Shown here: positions 25,835 to 34,452 of the stretch, in pieces | Layout of the letters: every line of letters starts with the position of its first letter | Position numbering within the stretch: position 1 is the stretch's first letter | Origin: Bog-756 sp963835465 | GTDB lineage: Bacteria; Actinomycetota; Acidimicrobiia; Acidimicrobiales; RAAP-2 | Length of the DNA stretch: 64,000 bases | Direction of reading: 5' to 3' | Assembly: GCA_963835465.1 (NCBI GenBank) | Contig: CAWIFR010000002.1 | Span: 496,001 to 560,000, forward strand | The notes under the pieces: model-generated | Database searches by the model: none | What the model was told of the DNA's origin: nothing | What the model saw: the letters and a program-made list of their open reading frames with translations, nothing else | Program-made: the position numbers and the translations under genes

Positions 25835-27532
25835 TCAGCCCCCGTCGGTCGACGCCCCCGCCGGAGGTCGTGGACGACCCGCTGCGGGTCGGGCCGGCCT
25901 GGATTCGCGTCCCTGGTCACCGCGCCGCCGGCGGCGTTTGGAGTGGGCATGGCGCGCTCCACGAATGGGGGGGTGCTCGGCGACGGCCGCGGGGGCCGCA
26001 TCACCGGGCAGGACACTCGGGACGAAGTCCCGCTGCCGGACGAAGAGAAGGGAGCCCACGGCTCCGACGAAGGCCACCGCGGTGGCAATGGCCATGAGGT
26101 GGTCGAAGGTGGTGGTGAACCCGACCTTGTACGCATCGATCAGGGCTGTCCTGACTCCGGCGCTGGGGACGCTGGCCGCCGCCTCGCGTATTCCTCCGCC
26201 GGTGATGGCCGTGGTCAACCGACCGCCTCCGTGGGTCAGGATCGACCGGCCGTCGGCCGAGGTGGCCAGGGCGGCCACGGTGTTGGGCCGGATCTGGTGG
26301 AGGAAGACCGCTCCCAGACCGGCGATACCGGTGGCGAACCCGACCTGACGGAAGGTGGTCGAGGATCCGGTGGCCATGCCGCCTCGCTCGGGAGGCACCA
26401 CGGACACGGTGGCCGAGGCCAGCACCGGGTTGACGATCCCCACACCGATGCCGGCAGCCACGAAGCCGGGGAGCAGGACGGTCCAACGCGAGTCGGCTCG
26501 CACCCGCGTCATGAGCTCACAGCCCAGGGCGACGAGAAAGAGGCCCAGCCCGAGGAGGTACCGAGACTGGACCCGCACGCTCAACTTGCCGGCCACCGGG
26601 GCCACCAGGAAGGCCAGCACGGTCACCGGCAGGAACCGCAGGCCGGCGGCAAAGGGTCCGTAACCCAACACCTCTTGGAGGTAGAGGGACAGGTACAAGA
26701 ACAGGGCGAAGATCGACGCGGCGAGGCTGAACGAGGCCAGGGAGACGCCGATCATGGCCGGCCGCTTGAAGAGGGCCAGGTCGAGCATGGGATCCTTCTG
26801 GAGCCACTCGGCCACCACGAACAGCACCATCAGCAAGGCCGAGCCCAGCAGCAGGCCCACGATGGTCCGGCTGTGCCATCCCTTGGCGTTCCCCTGGACC
26901 AGGGCATAGACCAGCATGAACAGCGAGATGGAGAAGGTGATGAACCCGAACCAGTCGATGCGCCGAGTAGTGGGATCCCGCGAGTCCTGCACCTTGGCCA
27001 GGCAGACCACGACGGCGAACACGCCCAGGGGAAGATTGAGGAAGAAGATCCACCGCCATCCGATGCCACTGGTGATGGCCCCGCCGAGCAGGGGGCCGAT
27101 GGCCACGGCCCCGCCCAGGACGGCGCCGTAGATGCCGAAGGCCGTGCCCCGCTCCCGGCCGACGAAGGCCTGGGCGATCAGGGCCAGCGAGGTGGCGAAC
27201 ATGACGGCGGCACCCACGCCCTGGACGCCACGGGCCAAATTGAGCATGAGTGGGGTGGTGGCGAGTCCGCAGGCGAGCGACGACACCGAAAAGATGACCA
27301 CCCCGGTGGCGTAGACCCGTCGCCTGCCGACCATGTCGCCGATGACTCCGGCGGTGAGCAGGAAGGCGGCCAGCGTGAGGGCATAGGCGTCGACCACCCA
27401 CTGGAGATCGGCGAACGAGGAGTGGAGCGATTTCTGGATGTCCGGCAATGCCACGTTGACGACAGTGATGTCCAACAGCAGCATGAAGGTGCCGGTGCAG
27501 ACCGCGATCAGTGTCCACCACTTGCGAGCCAC
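25835..27532 (-). CDS. MFS drug/solute exporter, DHA2 (14-helix EmrB/QacA) type
   Basis: Proton-driven exporter with 14 predicted helices over about 520 residues and a basic cytosolic tail of about 60 residues. Family marks are LLLDITVVNVALPDIQ in helix 1 (DHA2 motif D1), GDMVGRRRVYATGVVIF in the loop 2-3 motif A, ARGVQGVGAAVMFATSLALI (motif B) and GAVLGGAVAIGPLLGG (motif C, antiporter). The GTG at 27532 is the start. It precedes the small Cys-rich gene. The substrate is unknown; many relatives export antibiotics or dyes. Confidence 0.92.
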   Translation of the reverse strand: MARKWWTLIAVCTGTFMLLLDITVVNVALPDIQKSLHSSFADLQWVVDAYALTLAAFLLTAGVIGDMVGRRRVYATGVVIFSVSSLACGLATTPLMLNLARGVQGVGAAVMFATSLALIAQAFVGRERGTAFGIYGAVLGGAVAIGPLLGGAITSGIGWRWIFFLNLPLGVFAVVVCLAKVQDSRDPTTRRIDWFGFITFSISLFMLVYALVQGNAKGWHSRTIVGLLLGSALLMVLFVVAEWLQKDPMLDLALFKRPAMIGVSLASFSLAASIFALFLYLSLYLQEVLGYGPFAAGLRFLPVTVLAFLVAPVAGKLSVRVQSRYLLGLGLFLVALGCELMTRVRADSRWTVLLPGFVAAGIGVGIVNPVLASATVSVVPPERGGMATGSSTTFRQVGFATGIAGLGAVFLHQIRPNTVAALATSADGRSILTHGGGRLTTAITGGGIREAAASVPSAGVRTALIDAYKVGFTTTFDHLMAIATAVAFVGAVGSLLFVRQRDFVPSVLPGDAAPAAVAEHPPIRGARHAHSKRRRRRGDQGRESRPARPAAGRPRPPAGASTDGG

Positions 27533-27620
27533 GGCCTACTGTCCCCCGTCCGTCCATGCGTCGCGTCGTACCCCGCGTCCACCAGGTGCGCAGGGGTCGA
27601 TTCTGGCCACGGGCATGTCT

Positions 27621-27634
27621 AGACCATGGGGTCT
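27621..27634. promoter_or_regulatory. Short inverted repeat upstream of the MFS exporter gene
   Basis: AGACC-ATGG-GGTCT lies about 90 bases upstream of the exporter's GTG, in the 166-base gap that follows the PLP lyase gene. It is a possible operator for a local regulator; the arms are only five bases, so chance occurrence is not excluded. Confidence 0.25.
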
Positions 27635-27698
27635 GGCCCGGCAATAGGAGGTGTCGGTCCAATCGCCGGACTGGGAGCGGGGGAGGGGGCCGAACCGC

Positions 27699-28985
27699 TC
27701 ATGCCGTGCCATAGGTGGTGCTGCGGTCCTCGGACCTCGCCCCAGAGGCCAGGAGCCTCGCGGCCTCCGAGGTGAGGTCGTTGCGCAACTGGTCGACGAC
27801 GGCCAGGTGGCCGGCCTGGACGGTGGCGTGGAGGCTGTCGGGATGGTTCTGGCGATCGAAGAACCAGCCGCCCCGTTCGGCCAGGGCGTCGCCGAGGGCG
27901 AAACTGTCGATGCGCCCGTCGCCGAGATCCCCCCCGAAGGCGAAGACCGTGGCATCGGGCGCGCCGCGTAGAGCGAGTCCCGAGGTCTCGGTGATGGCAC
28001 CCTTGATCGACTCCGCGGCACGGAAGGCGTCAGCAGCCAACCGCAGGTAGCCGTCCTCGCCCAGGTGGTGGAGGACGGCCCAGCCGGCCGCGATGGGGCC
28101 GGCCGGACGAGTGCCGGCCATGGCGGGCGATCCGTACAGCCCACCCAGCCAGTTCGTGGTGATGAACGGCTGCAGCCGGGCCAGCTGCCGGTTTCGGTAG
28201 AGGATCACCGAGATGCCCTTCGAGGCGTAGCCGTACTTGTGGAGGTCGGCGGAGATGGAGGTGACCCCGGGCACGGCCAGGTCCCAGGCCTTGGTCAGGT
28301 GACCGAGTCGCTCGAGGAACGGGAGGATGAAGCCGCCGAGGCAGGCGTCGACGTGGCACAGGACGCCGCGCTCGGCGGCTAGGGCCCCCAGTTCGGCAAC
28401 GGGGTCGATCACTCCCTGTGGGTAGGAGGGTGCGGAGGCCACCACCAGCACCGTCTGATCGTCCACGGCCTCGGCCATGGCGTCCACATCGGCCGCGAAG
28501 TCCGGTTGGACCGGGATACGTCGCGACTCGACGTCGAAGTAGTGCGCGGCCTTCTCGAAGGCGGCGTGGGCACTGGTGGCCAGAACCATGTTGGGCCGTT
28601 CGATGCCACGCTGGCTCCTGCCCCAGTCCCGGGCCGTCTTGGTCGCTTGCAGCAGGGACTCGGTGCCACCTGAAGTGAGATAGCCCCTGACCCCGGCGGT
28701 CTCGGTATGGGGGAGGCGGTCCCCGCCGAGCAGACCGGTGCTGATGGACACGATGTCCTCTTGCATCCGGCCCAGGCTCGGAAAGACCGCGGTGTTGAGA
28801 GCGTTCTCCGCGGAATACAGGGTGGCGGCCTGCTCGAGGAGATCGTGCACCGAGTCGCCGGCCGAGTACACCAGACTGAACACCCGACCTCCACGCCAGT
28901 CCCGGTCATCTGTCCGCAGCTCGGCCATGGTGGCCAATACCTGATCGGCTTCGATGCCGTGGACCGGAAGGCGGGCGGTGGCCAT
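27699..28985 (-). CDS. PLP-dependent decarboxylase/lyase, sphingosine-1-phosphate lyase-like
   Basis: Group II PLP enzyme closest in motif pattern to sphingosine-1-phosphate lyases. The 428-residue product has YLTSGGTESLLQATKTARDW (cofactor phosphate site), VASAPSYPQGVIDPV, the Asp of CHVDACLGGFILPF and the PLP-Lys region SADLHKYGYASKGISVILYR. It then has TNWLGGLYGSPAMAGTRP, which matches the lyase family rather than glutamate decarboxylases. Eukaryotic lyases have an N-terminal membrane helix, absent here, so the enzyme is soluble. It could cleave a phosphorylated long-chain base or a simpler beta-hydroxyamine phosphate. Neighbours (MFS exporter, ABC exporter) do not settle this. Confidence 0.82.
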   Translation of the reverse strand: MATARLPVHGIEADQVLATMAELRTDDRDWRGGRVFSLVYSAGDSVHDLLEQAATLYSAENALNTAVFPSLGRMQEDIVSISTGLLGGDRLPHTETAGVRGYLTSGGTESLLQATKTARDWGRSQRGIERPNMVLATSAHAAFEKAAHYFDVESRRIPVQPDFAADVDAMAEAVDDQTVLVVASAPSYPQGVIDPVAELGALAAERGVLCHVDACLGGFILPFLERLGHLTKAWDLAVPGVTSISADLHKYGYASKGISVILYRNRQLARLQPFITTNWLGGLYGSPAMAGTRPAGPIAAGWAVLHHLGEDGYLRLAADAFRAAESIKGAITETSGLALRGAPDATVFAFGGDLGDGRIDSFALGDALAERGGWFFDRQNHPDSLHATVQAGHLAVVDQLRNDLTSEAARLLASGARSEDRSTTYGTA

Positions 28986-29013
28986 GACCTCAGCCTACGG
29001 GCCGGGACTTGGC

Positions 29014-29796
29014 TCAGGTGATGTCACGGCGGTTGAGGATGAGCGAGCCGATGGCCGCGAAGGCCACCCCGTAGAACAGCATGAGGAGCGCCCCCTGCCA
29101 CCAGTGGAAGAGGCCGAAGTCGTTTCCCCGGTCCCGGGTCAGGTTGGAGGCGGCCACCGCCGCGCCCGTCGGGACCCACTTGAATGCGCTGTGCACCAGG
29201 CTGGTCAGGATTCCCTCCAGGATGATGAACCAACCGAGTACCACGATGATGGCGGCAACCTGGTTGGTGAGGACCGATCCCACGCCGACCCCGAGCACGG
29301 CAAACAGGGCGAAGACCAGGATGAACCCGGGGGCCACCGCAGGGATCTGGTGAACCATGTCGCTGAAGGAGCCGCCCCGGGCGGCGAGGGTCAGGCCCCC
29401 GCCGATGACCGTGCCCACCAACAGGATCACCGCGAGGATCGCCCCGAGCACTGCTGCCGTCAGCAGTTTCGCGGCGATCAACTTCGGACGCACCGGGGTG
29501 ACCAAAAAGGAGGTGGTCACCGTCTTGTGACGGAACTCGGTGGTCACGATGAGCGTTCCGAGCAGGAGGGCGAAGAGGTAGCCCTGGAAGCCCGATCCCA
29601 CCAGGTTGCGGAGCTGTTGGGTGGTGTGGGGAACGGTGTAGCCGACCGAGGCCAGGCTGCCGTTGACCTGGTCGGGCTTGGTGAGGAAGATGACCAGGAT
29701 GAGGAGCGCATTGATCAGCAGGGCGATGCCGGTCAGCACCCAGGGCACCGCGGTGGTGCGGAGCTTCAGCCACTCCGAGCGCATGAGGGTGATCAC
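29014..29796 (-). CDS. ABC-2 type exporter permease
   Basis: Membrane half of an ABC exporter. The 260-residue product has six predicted helices, starting MITLMRSEWLKLRTTAVPWVLTG, with the ABC-2-type GSGFQGYLFALLLGTLIVTTEFRHKTVTTSFLVTP segment before the second pair of helices. Its ATG overlaps the stop of the ATPase gene by four bases (ATGA), so the two form one transporter. Small ABC-2 systems of this kind often export peptides or drugs; the cargo is unknown. Confidence 0.88.
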   Translation of the reverse strand: MITLMRSEWLKLRTTAVPWVLTGIALLINALLILVIFLTKPDQVNGSLASVGYTVPHTTQQLRNLVGSGFQGYLFALLLGTLIVTTEFRHKTVTTSFLVTPVRPKLIAAKLLTAAVLGAILAVILLVGTVIGGGLTLAARGGSFSDMVHQIPAVAPGFILVFALFAVLGVGVGSVLTNQVAAIIVVLGWFIILEGILTSLVHSAFKWVPTGAAVAASNLTRDRGNDFGLFHWWQGALLMLFYGVAFAAIGSLILNRRDIT

Positions 29797-30814
29797 GTCG
29801 AACCCCCGGGTGTCGGTGCCGAGGCCGGTTCACCGGGGGACGCCAGGTGACCACCGCCCATGAGCGACGGATCCCCGGCGTCAAAGCCGTGGGTCAGGCT
29901 GAGGAAGACGTCCTCAAGGCTCCCTCGGTCGTGGATCAGCTCGTACAGGACGATCTGGTGCTGGGCGGCCAGCGGACCGAACCACTCGGGCGTCGCCCCG
30001 TCGATGGTCAGGCAGTCGTCGGCGGTCTGGCGGTAGTACACCGGCACGGCGTCGAGCACCGCCCGGAGCCTGCCCATCTCCGGTGTGCGCACGCGCAGGC
30101 CGGTGCTGGTTCCCGCCTGTTGAGCGAGATCGGCCAGCGTCGTCTGCAGGACCAGCCGCCCGTGGGAGACGATGACCACGTCGTCGACGGTCTCCTCCAT
30201 CTCGGAGAGCAGGTGGGAGGAGACCAGCACGGCGTGGCCGATGGAGGCCTGGTGCCGGATGAACGTTCTCAGCCACTGGATGCCCTGGGGGTCGAGACCG
30301 TTGGACGGCTCGTCCAGGATCAGGATCTCGGGGTCGCCGAGCAGGGCGGTGGCCAGCTGCAGCCGCTGCCGCATGCCCAGCGGAATTTGCCCACGCGCCG
30401 CCGGGCCACGTCCGACAGGCCGACCAGGTCAAGGGTCTCGTCCACTCGCGACATCGGGAGTCCGGCCCCCAGGGCCACCGTCTTCAGGTGGTCCTCGGCC
30501 CGCCGCGTGGGATGGAAGCTGGTGGCTTCGAGCACCGCCCCGACGTGGCGGATGGGATGGTCGAGCTCCCCGTAGCGTCGTCCGTTGAAGGTGGCCGTGC
30601 CCTCGGTGATGGACACCAGGCCCAACAGCATCCGCAGGGTGGTGGTCTTGCCCGACCCGTTGGGTCCGAGGAACCCGGTCACCCGTCCGGCGGCTACCTC
30701 GAAGGTCAGCTGGTCCACGGCACGCAGCGGTCCGAACTGCTTGGACAGAGCGTGTACTTCGATGGCCGACGGCATGCCAGACGGTACCCCGGCAGCCAGT
30801 GGATTCTGCGTCAT
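29793..30814 (-). pseudogene. ABC exporter ATP-binding protein, frameshifted
   Basis: ATPase partner of the ABC-2 permease. The N-terminal frame from 30814 has IEVHALSKQFGPLRAVDQL, Walker A GPNGSGKTTTLRML and the Q-loop-region GAVLEATSFHPTRRAEDHL, ending at VARRRVGKF. The continuation SLGMRQRLQLATALLGDP, Walker B LILDEPSNGLDP and the switch SSHLLSEME is in another frame to 29793. One base appears to be missing at about 30381-30382, between TTC and CG of the expected Ser-Leu-Gly-Met signature. Restored length would be about 340 residues. Everything else is well conserved, so the break is either an error or recent. An in-frame ATG at 30775 could be the true start. Confidence 0.85.
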
Positions 30815-30847
30815 GCCGCGATGCCAGGCGGCGCGATGTACCCGGTG

Positions 30848-31450
30848 TCAGACCTCGGCGTAGATGTCAGAGGGCAACAGGAGCCCAATGGCCACGACCA
30901 GCTCGTCGTGTACCCGACCCATGTTGCTCCACCCGTTGACCCAACCGACCAGCGCGGAGTACCAGACGTGTCCCAGGATGCGGGCCCGGTCCCCGAGGTT
31001 GGGTGGATGGGGCTCACCGATGGCTCGGGTGATGATCCGTTCCATCAGCACCGAAACCTGCTGCTGGCACTCCACCGCCGCCGGGTCGGGTGAGGCCAGG
31101 GCGGTGAACACCGCGCCCACCAGTTGGGGCTGACGGCCCATGGCGCGCAGGGCCCGGTCGAGGGCTTCGATGACCCGCTCGGCCGCGGTCTCGCCCTGGG
31201 CTGGCTGTTGGGCGAGACGGTTGTCGAGCTGTTCGACCCAGTGCACCAGTGCGGCCGCCAACAGATGGTCCTTGCTCGTGAAGTAGCGGTAGACGGTGCC
31301 CATGGCCACGTCGGCGCGGGCGGCCACATCGCGCATCTGCACGGCCTCGTAACCCCCGTCGAGCCCCAGCGTCATGGCGGCGTCCACGACACGCTGGCGT
31401 CGGGCCTGCTGAGCCCGCGTCAAGGTGCGCGGCACCGGACGGTTCGCCAT
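30848..31450 (-). CDS. TetR family regulator, KstR-like
   Basis: DNA-binding repressor of 200 residues. The N-terminal helix-turn-helix is in GGYEAVQMRDVAARADVAMGTVYRYFTSKDHLLAAAL. The wording QMRDVAxRADVAMGTxYRYFxSK and the C-terminal DVWYSxLxGW-like HVWYSALVGWVNG strongly recall KstR, the cholesterol-catabolism repressor of mycobacteria. The ligand is therefore possibly an acyl-CoA or steroid-CoA, though identity to KstR is not claimed. The gene precedes the ABC exporter genes by 33 bases on the same strand and is divergent from a second TetR gene. Confidence 0.88.
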   Translation of the reverse strand: MANRPVPRTLTRAQQARRQRVVDAAMTLGLDGGYEAVQMRDVAARADVAMGTVYRYFTSKDHLLAAALVHWVEQLDNRLAQQPAQGETAAERVIEALDRALRAMGRQPQLVGAVFTALASPDPAAVECQQQVSVLMERIITRAIGEPHPPNLGDRARILGHVWYSALVGWVNGWSNMGRVHDELVVAIGLLLPSDIYAEV

Positions 31451-31576
31451 GGGTGTTTACCCTACTCGCCAGGGAATTCTCCCTCTCGAATTCGGCTCCC
31501 CGCTGGAGGTCTGCTTCGGGGAGGGACCCGTGTTAGCGGCGTCATCCCTCCTCAGCCCTCGGTACCATGGGCCGCC

Positions 31577-32362
31577 ATGGCCACCGCCGAGGATCCGGAG
31601 CTGATCGCCACCACGGACGGACGGGTCCCCGGTCGACGGGGCATGGCCACCCGCCAGCGTCTCTTGGAGTGCACGGCCGAACTGTTGGTGGCCACCCCGT
31701 GGCGATCGATCAAGGTGATCGACATCGCCCGGCAGGCCGGAACGTCACCGGCCACCTTCTACCAGTACTTCGAGAACGTCGAGGCGGCCATCACCGTGCT
31801 GGCCGAGGAACTGGTCGAAGGTGTGGGGGTGCTGGCCGGGTTGGTCGACGGCGACTGGTCGGCGGAGTCCAGCTGGGACACAGCGGTCGCCATCGTCGAA
31901 GGGTTCATGGACTACTGGGAGCGCAACCGGGCGGTCTTCCGGGTGGTGGAGCTGACCACCGTGGAAGGGGACCTGCGGTTCCAAGGACTGCGGGTGCGGG
32001 CCCTCAACGCCGTCACGGTGACGCTGGCCCGGGTCATCGCCACCCATGCCGAAGCCTCGGGCTCGCCGGCAGGTGCTGATCCGATGGCCGCAGCCGGCAC
32101 GTTGATCGCCATGCTGGCCCAGGTGGCCGGCCACCGATACGGCTTCGAGTTCTGGGGTATTCGAACCGCCTCTCTGGTCGATAGTCAGGCTCGTCTCCTG
32201 CACTGGTCGGTCACCGGCCGGGCTGCGCCCGCTGGGGCCAAGGTGCCGGGGTCCGACGTCCCACTGCCCCGCACCGGCCCGGTGGTGGGTGGTGGAGCGG
32301 CATCGGCCCGGACCGCCCAGGTCAAGGCGGCGTCGGCCAAGTCGCTGCAGGGGGACAGCTGA
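31577..32362 (+). CDS. TetR family transcriptional regulator
   Basis: A 261-residue regulator starting at ATG 31577. The helix-turn-helix is RSIKVIDIARQAGTSPATFYQYFENVEAAITVLAEEL, which follows ATRQRLLECTAELL. The C-terminal domain has MDYWERNRAVFRVVELTTVEGD, similar to regulators that control lipid genes in Actinobacteria. A polar, Ala/Gly-rich tail of about 45 residues is unusual. The open frame extends upstream to 31124 but is only the shadow of the opposite TetR gene. It leads the plus-strand catabolic region and could control it. Ligand unknown. Confidence 0.87.
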   Translation: MATAEDPELIATTDGRVPGRRGMATRQRLLECTAELLVATPWRSIKVIDIARQAGTSPATFYQYFENVEAAITVLAEELVEGVGVLAGLVDGDWSAESSWDTAVAIVEGFMDYWERNRAVFRVVELTTVEGDLRFQGLRVRALNAVTVTLARVIATHAEASGSPAGADPMAAAGTLIAMLAQVAGHRYGFEFWGIRTASLVDSQARLLHWSVTGRAAPAGAKVPGSDVPLPRTGPVVGGGAASARTAQVKAASAKSLQGDS

Positions 32363-32516
32363 GGCCCAAGCCGTCGGGGCGGACACCAAACAGCGGCTCC
32401 CGGGCGCGGCGGTGGCCCGGTCGTCGGTGCCGCACTAGCTTCCCGAAGGACTCCAACGTGCCGATGGTCTGACGGTGGGCCACTGACGAGCGAACAGCTC
32501 GGGGGAAGGGGAGGAT

Positions 32517-33392
32517 GTGACAACGATCGAGGTCGAGGGGATGCGGCTGGCCTACGAGGTCATCGGGGACGGCCGGCGGCCCTGGGTGATCACTCCGGGG
32601 GGCCGGTTCAGCAAGGACACGCCCGGTGTCGCCCAGCTGGCCGTCGAGCTGGCTCGCCACGACGGACGGGTGCTGATCTGGGATCGACCGAATACAGGAG
32701 CGTCCGACGTCTGCTTCGCCGGCCCTTCCGAATCCGAGATGCAGGCCGATGCCCTCGCCGGACTGCTCAGGTCTCTCGACATGGGACCTGCGGTCATCAT
32801 GGGCGGATCCGGCGGATCCCGAGTCTCGTTGCTCACCGCCGCCCGCCACCCTGACGTCGCCGCCGGCCTGGCCGTGCTCTGGATCACCGGGGGCATCTAC
32901 GGCCTCATGCAGCTGGCCATCGTCTACTGCGGACCGTCCATCCAGGCGGCGTGGCGCGGAGGGATGGAGGAGGTGGTCGAACTACCGGAATGGGCCGAGG
33001 TCCAAGAGCGCAACCCGAGGAACCGCCAGCTCCTCTTGGACCAGGACCCCGGTCACTTCATCGAGCGGCTGGAGGAGTGGATGCTGGCCTACGTCCCCAA
33101 TCCCCGCCAAACCGTCCCCGGCCTGGATGACGAGCACTATCGAGCCTTGGCCCTACCCAGCCTGGTCTTCCGAAGCGGCAGGAGCGATCCCCATCACACC
33201 CGCGCCACCTCGGAGAAGGTGCAGTCCCTGTTGCCCAATTCGGCCCTGGTCGAACCACCGTGGGCCGACACCGAATGGAACGAACGGACGGACGCGGCGC
33301 AGCGCGGGACAGGAACCTTGTTCGAGCGCTGGCCACTGTTGGCTCCACAGTTGCTCGAGTTTGCCGCCACCGTTCCGGTGCCGGACCGGTAG
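32517..33392 (+). CDS. Alpha/beta hydrolase
   Basis: Serine hydrolase of the alpha/beta fold, 291 residues, no signal peptide. The nucleophile elbow is VIMGGSGGSRVSLL, preceded by the oxyanion-side ITPGGRFSKD and the DRPNTGASD loop. Candidate acid and His residues lie in the last third (RSGRSDPHH). Start is GTG 32517 behind AAGGGGAGGAT. It is 28 bases upstream of the E1 alpha gene, so it is probably part of that operon and may hydrolyse an ester or lactone intermediate. Substrate not known. Confidence 0.85.
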   Translation: MTTIEVEGMRLAYEVIGDGRRPWVITPGGRFSKDTPGVAQLAVELARHDGRVLIWDRPNTGASDVCFAGPSESEMQADALAGLLRSLDMGPAVIMGGSGGSRVSLLTAARHPDVAAGLAVLWITGGIYGLMQLAIVYCGPSIQAAWRGGMEEVVELPEWAEVQERNPRNRQLLLDQDPGHFIERLEEWMLAYVPNPRQTVPGLDDEHYRALALPSLVFRSGRSDPHHTRATSEKVQSLLPNSALVEPPWADTEWNERTDAAQRGTGTLFERWPLLAPQLLEFAATVPVPDR

Positions 33393-33420
33393 GTCGTCCG
33401 ACGATAAGGGAGGATCGAGG

Positions 33421-34452
33421 TTGCCAACTGAACGTGTGACGCCTTCGACCGGCGATGCCGATGACGAGGCCTACCGGCTCTCCGATGACGAGGCGCTTTC
33501 CGTCTATCGAACCCTGGTGACCATTCGGCTCACCGAAGAGCGGATCATCAGGGGCCTCAACTCGGGCGAGTTGCGGATGACCTATTACAACGTTCGGGGG
33601 CAAGAGGCCATCCCGGCCGCCATCGGCGGCCGACTACGGCCGGACGACTACATGGTCACCACCTATCGGGGAATCCACGACTGCATCGCCAAGGGCGTCC
33701 CGCTCGACGAACTGCTAGCCGAGATGTGCGGCGCGTACGCCGGCACCTCGAAGGGAAAGGGAGGCCCGATGCACCTCTCCGACCCCAACTCGGGCCTGAT
33801 GGTCACGACCGGAGTGGTGGGAGGCGGGATACCCATCGCCGTGGGGCTGGCCCTCTCGAGCCAGTTGCGCGGGGACGAGCGGGTCACGGTGGTCAACTTC
33901 GGTGACGGTGCCACGAGCATCGGCGCCACCCATGAGGCGTGCAACCTGGCCGCCCTCTGGGAGCTTCCCATTGTGTTCGTCTGCCAGCACAACGCCTACG
34001 GCGAGCACACCAAGTTCGCCGATTACACGCGGACCACCAGCCTGGCTGACCGTTTCCGGGGGTACGGCATGCAGGCCGCCACAGTGGACGGGAACAGCCT
34101 CCCGCTCATGAGTGCGGCGGCGGGGCAGGCCATCGACCGGGCCCGGAGCGGTGGCGGGCCCACCTTCTTGGAGTGCACGACTTACCGGTTGGGCGGGCAT
34201 TCGTTCGGCTCCACCACCGAGTACATGGACGCCGACGAACTGGCCAGTGCTGAGGCCGCGGAGCCCCTGGTTCGGGCCCGACAGTGGCTCCTCGGCGAGC
34301 GCGGCGTGGGTGAGTCGACACTGGAAGCCATCGAGCAAGAGGCCACCGAGCGGGTCGAGGAGGCGATGGCCTTCGCCAAATCGGCGGAGCCACCACCGGC
34401 TTCCGAACTTCTCACCGATGTCTTCTCCACCCTGGAGGCAGCACCCCGATGA
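33421..34452 (+). CDS. Thiamine-diphosphate dehydrogenase E1 component, alpha subunit
   Basis: Alpha subunit of a 2-oxoacid or acetoin dehydrogenase E1. The 343-residue product has YYNVRGQEAIPAAIGGRL, GGPMHLSDPNSGLMVTTG, and the thiamine-diphosphate motif NFGDGATSIGATHEACNLAALWELPIVFVCQHNAYGEHT, spanning GDG to N. The likely start is TTG 33421, seven bases behind GGGAGG; the frame is open further upstream, but that is the shadow of the hydrolase. The stop overlaps the E1 beta start (ATGA). An acyl-CoA ligase and crotonase gene follow, so the complex may act on a side-chain oxoacid or acetoin-like fragment. Confidence 0.9.
   Translation: MPTERVTPSTGDADDEAYRLSDDEALSVYRTLVTIRLTEERIIRGLNSGELRMTYYNVRGQEAIPAAIGGRLRPDDYMVTTYRGIHDCIAKGVPLDELLAEMCGAYAGTSKGKGGPMHLSDPNSGLMVTTGVVGGGIPIAVGLALSSQLRGDERVTVVNFGDGATSIGATHEACNLAALWELPIVFVCQHNAYGEHTKFADYTRTTSLADRFRGYGMQAATVDGNSLPLMSAAAGQAIDRARSGGGPTFLECTTYRLGGHSFGSTTEYMDADELASAEAAEPLVRARQWLLGERGVGESTLEAIEQEATERVEEAMAFAKSAEPPPASELLTDVFSTLEAAPR

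Noticed and set aside
30848..32362. Assigning either TetR protein as the regulator of the CTGAC-N5-GTCAG sites
   Set aside because: The sites are over 20 kb away and none lies near the TetR genes, so there is no direct sequence support.
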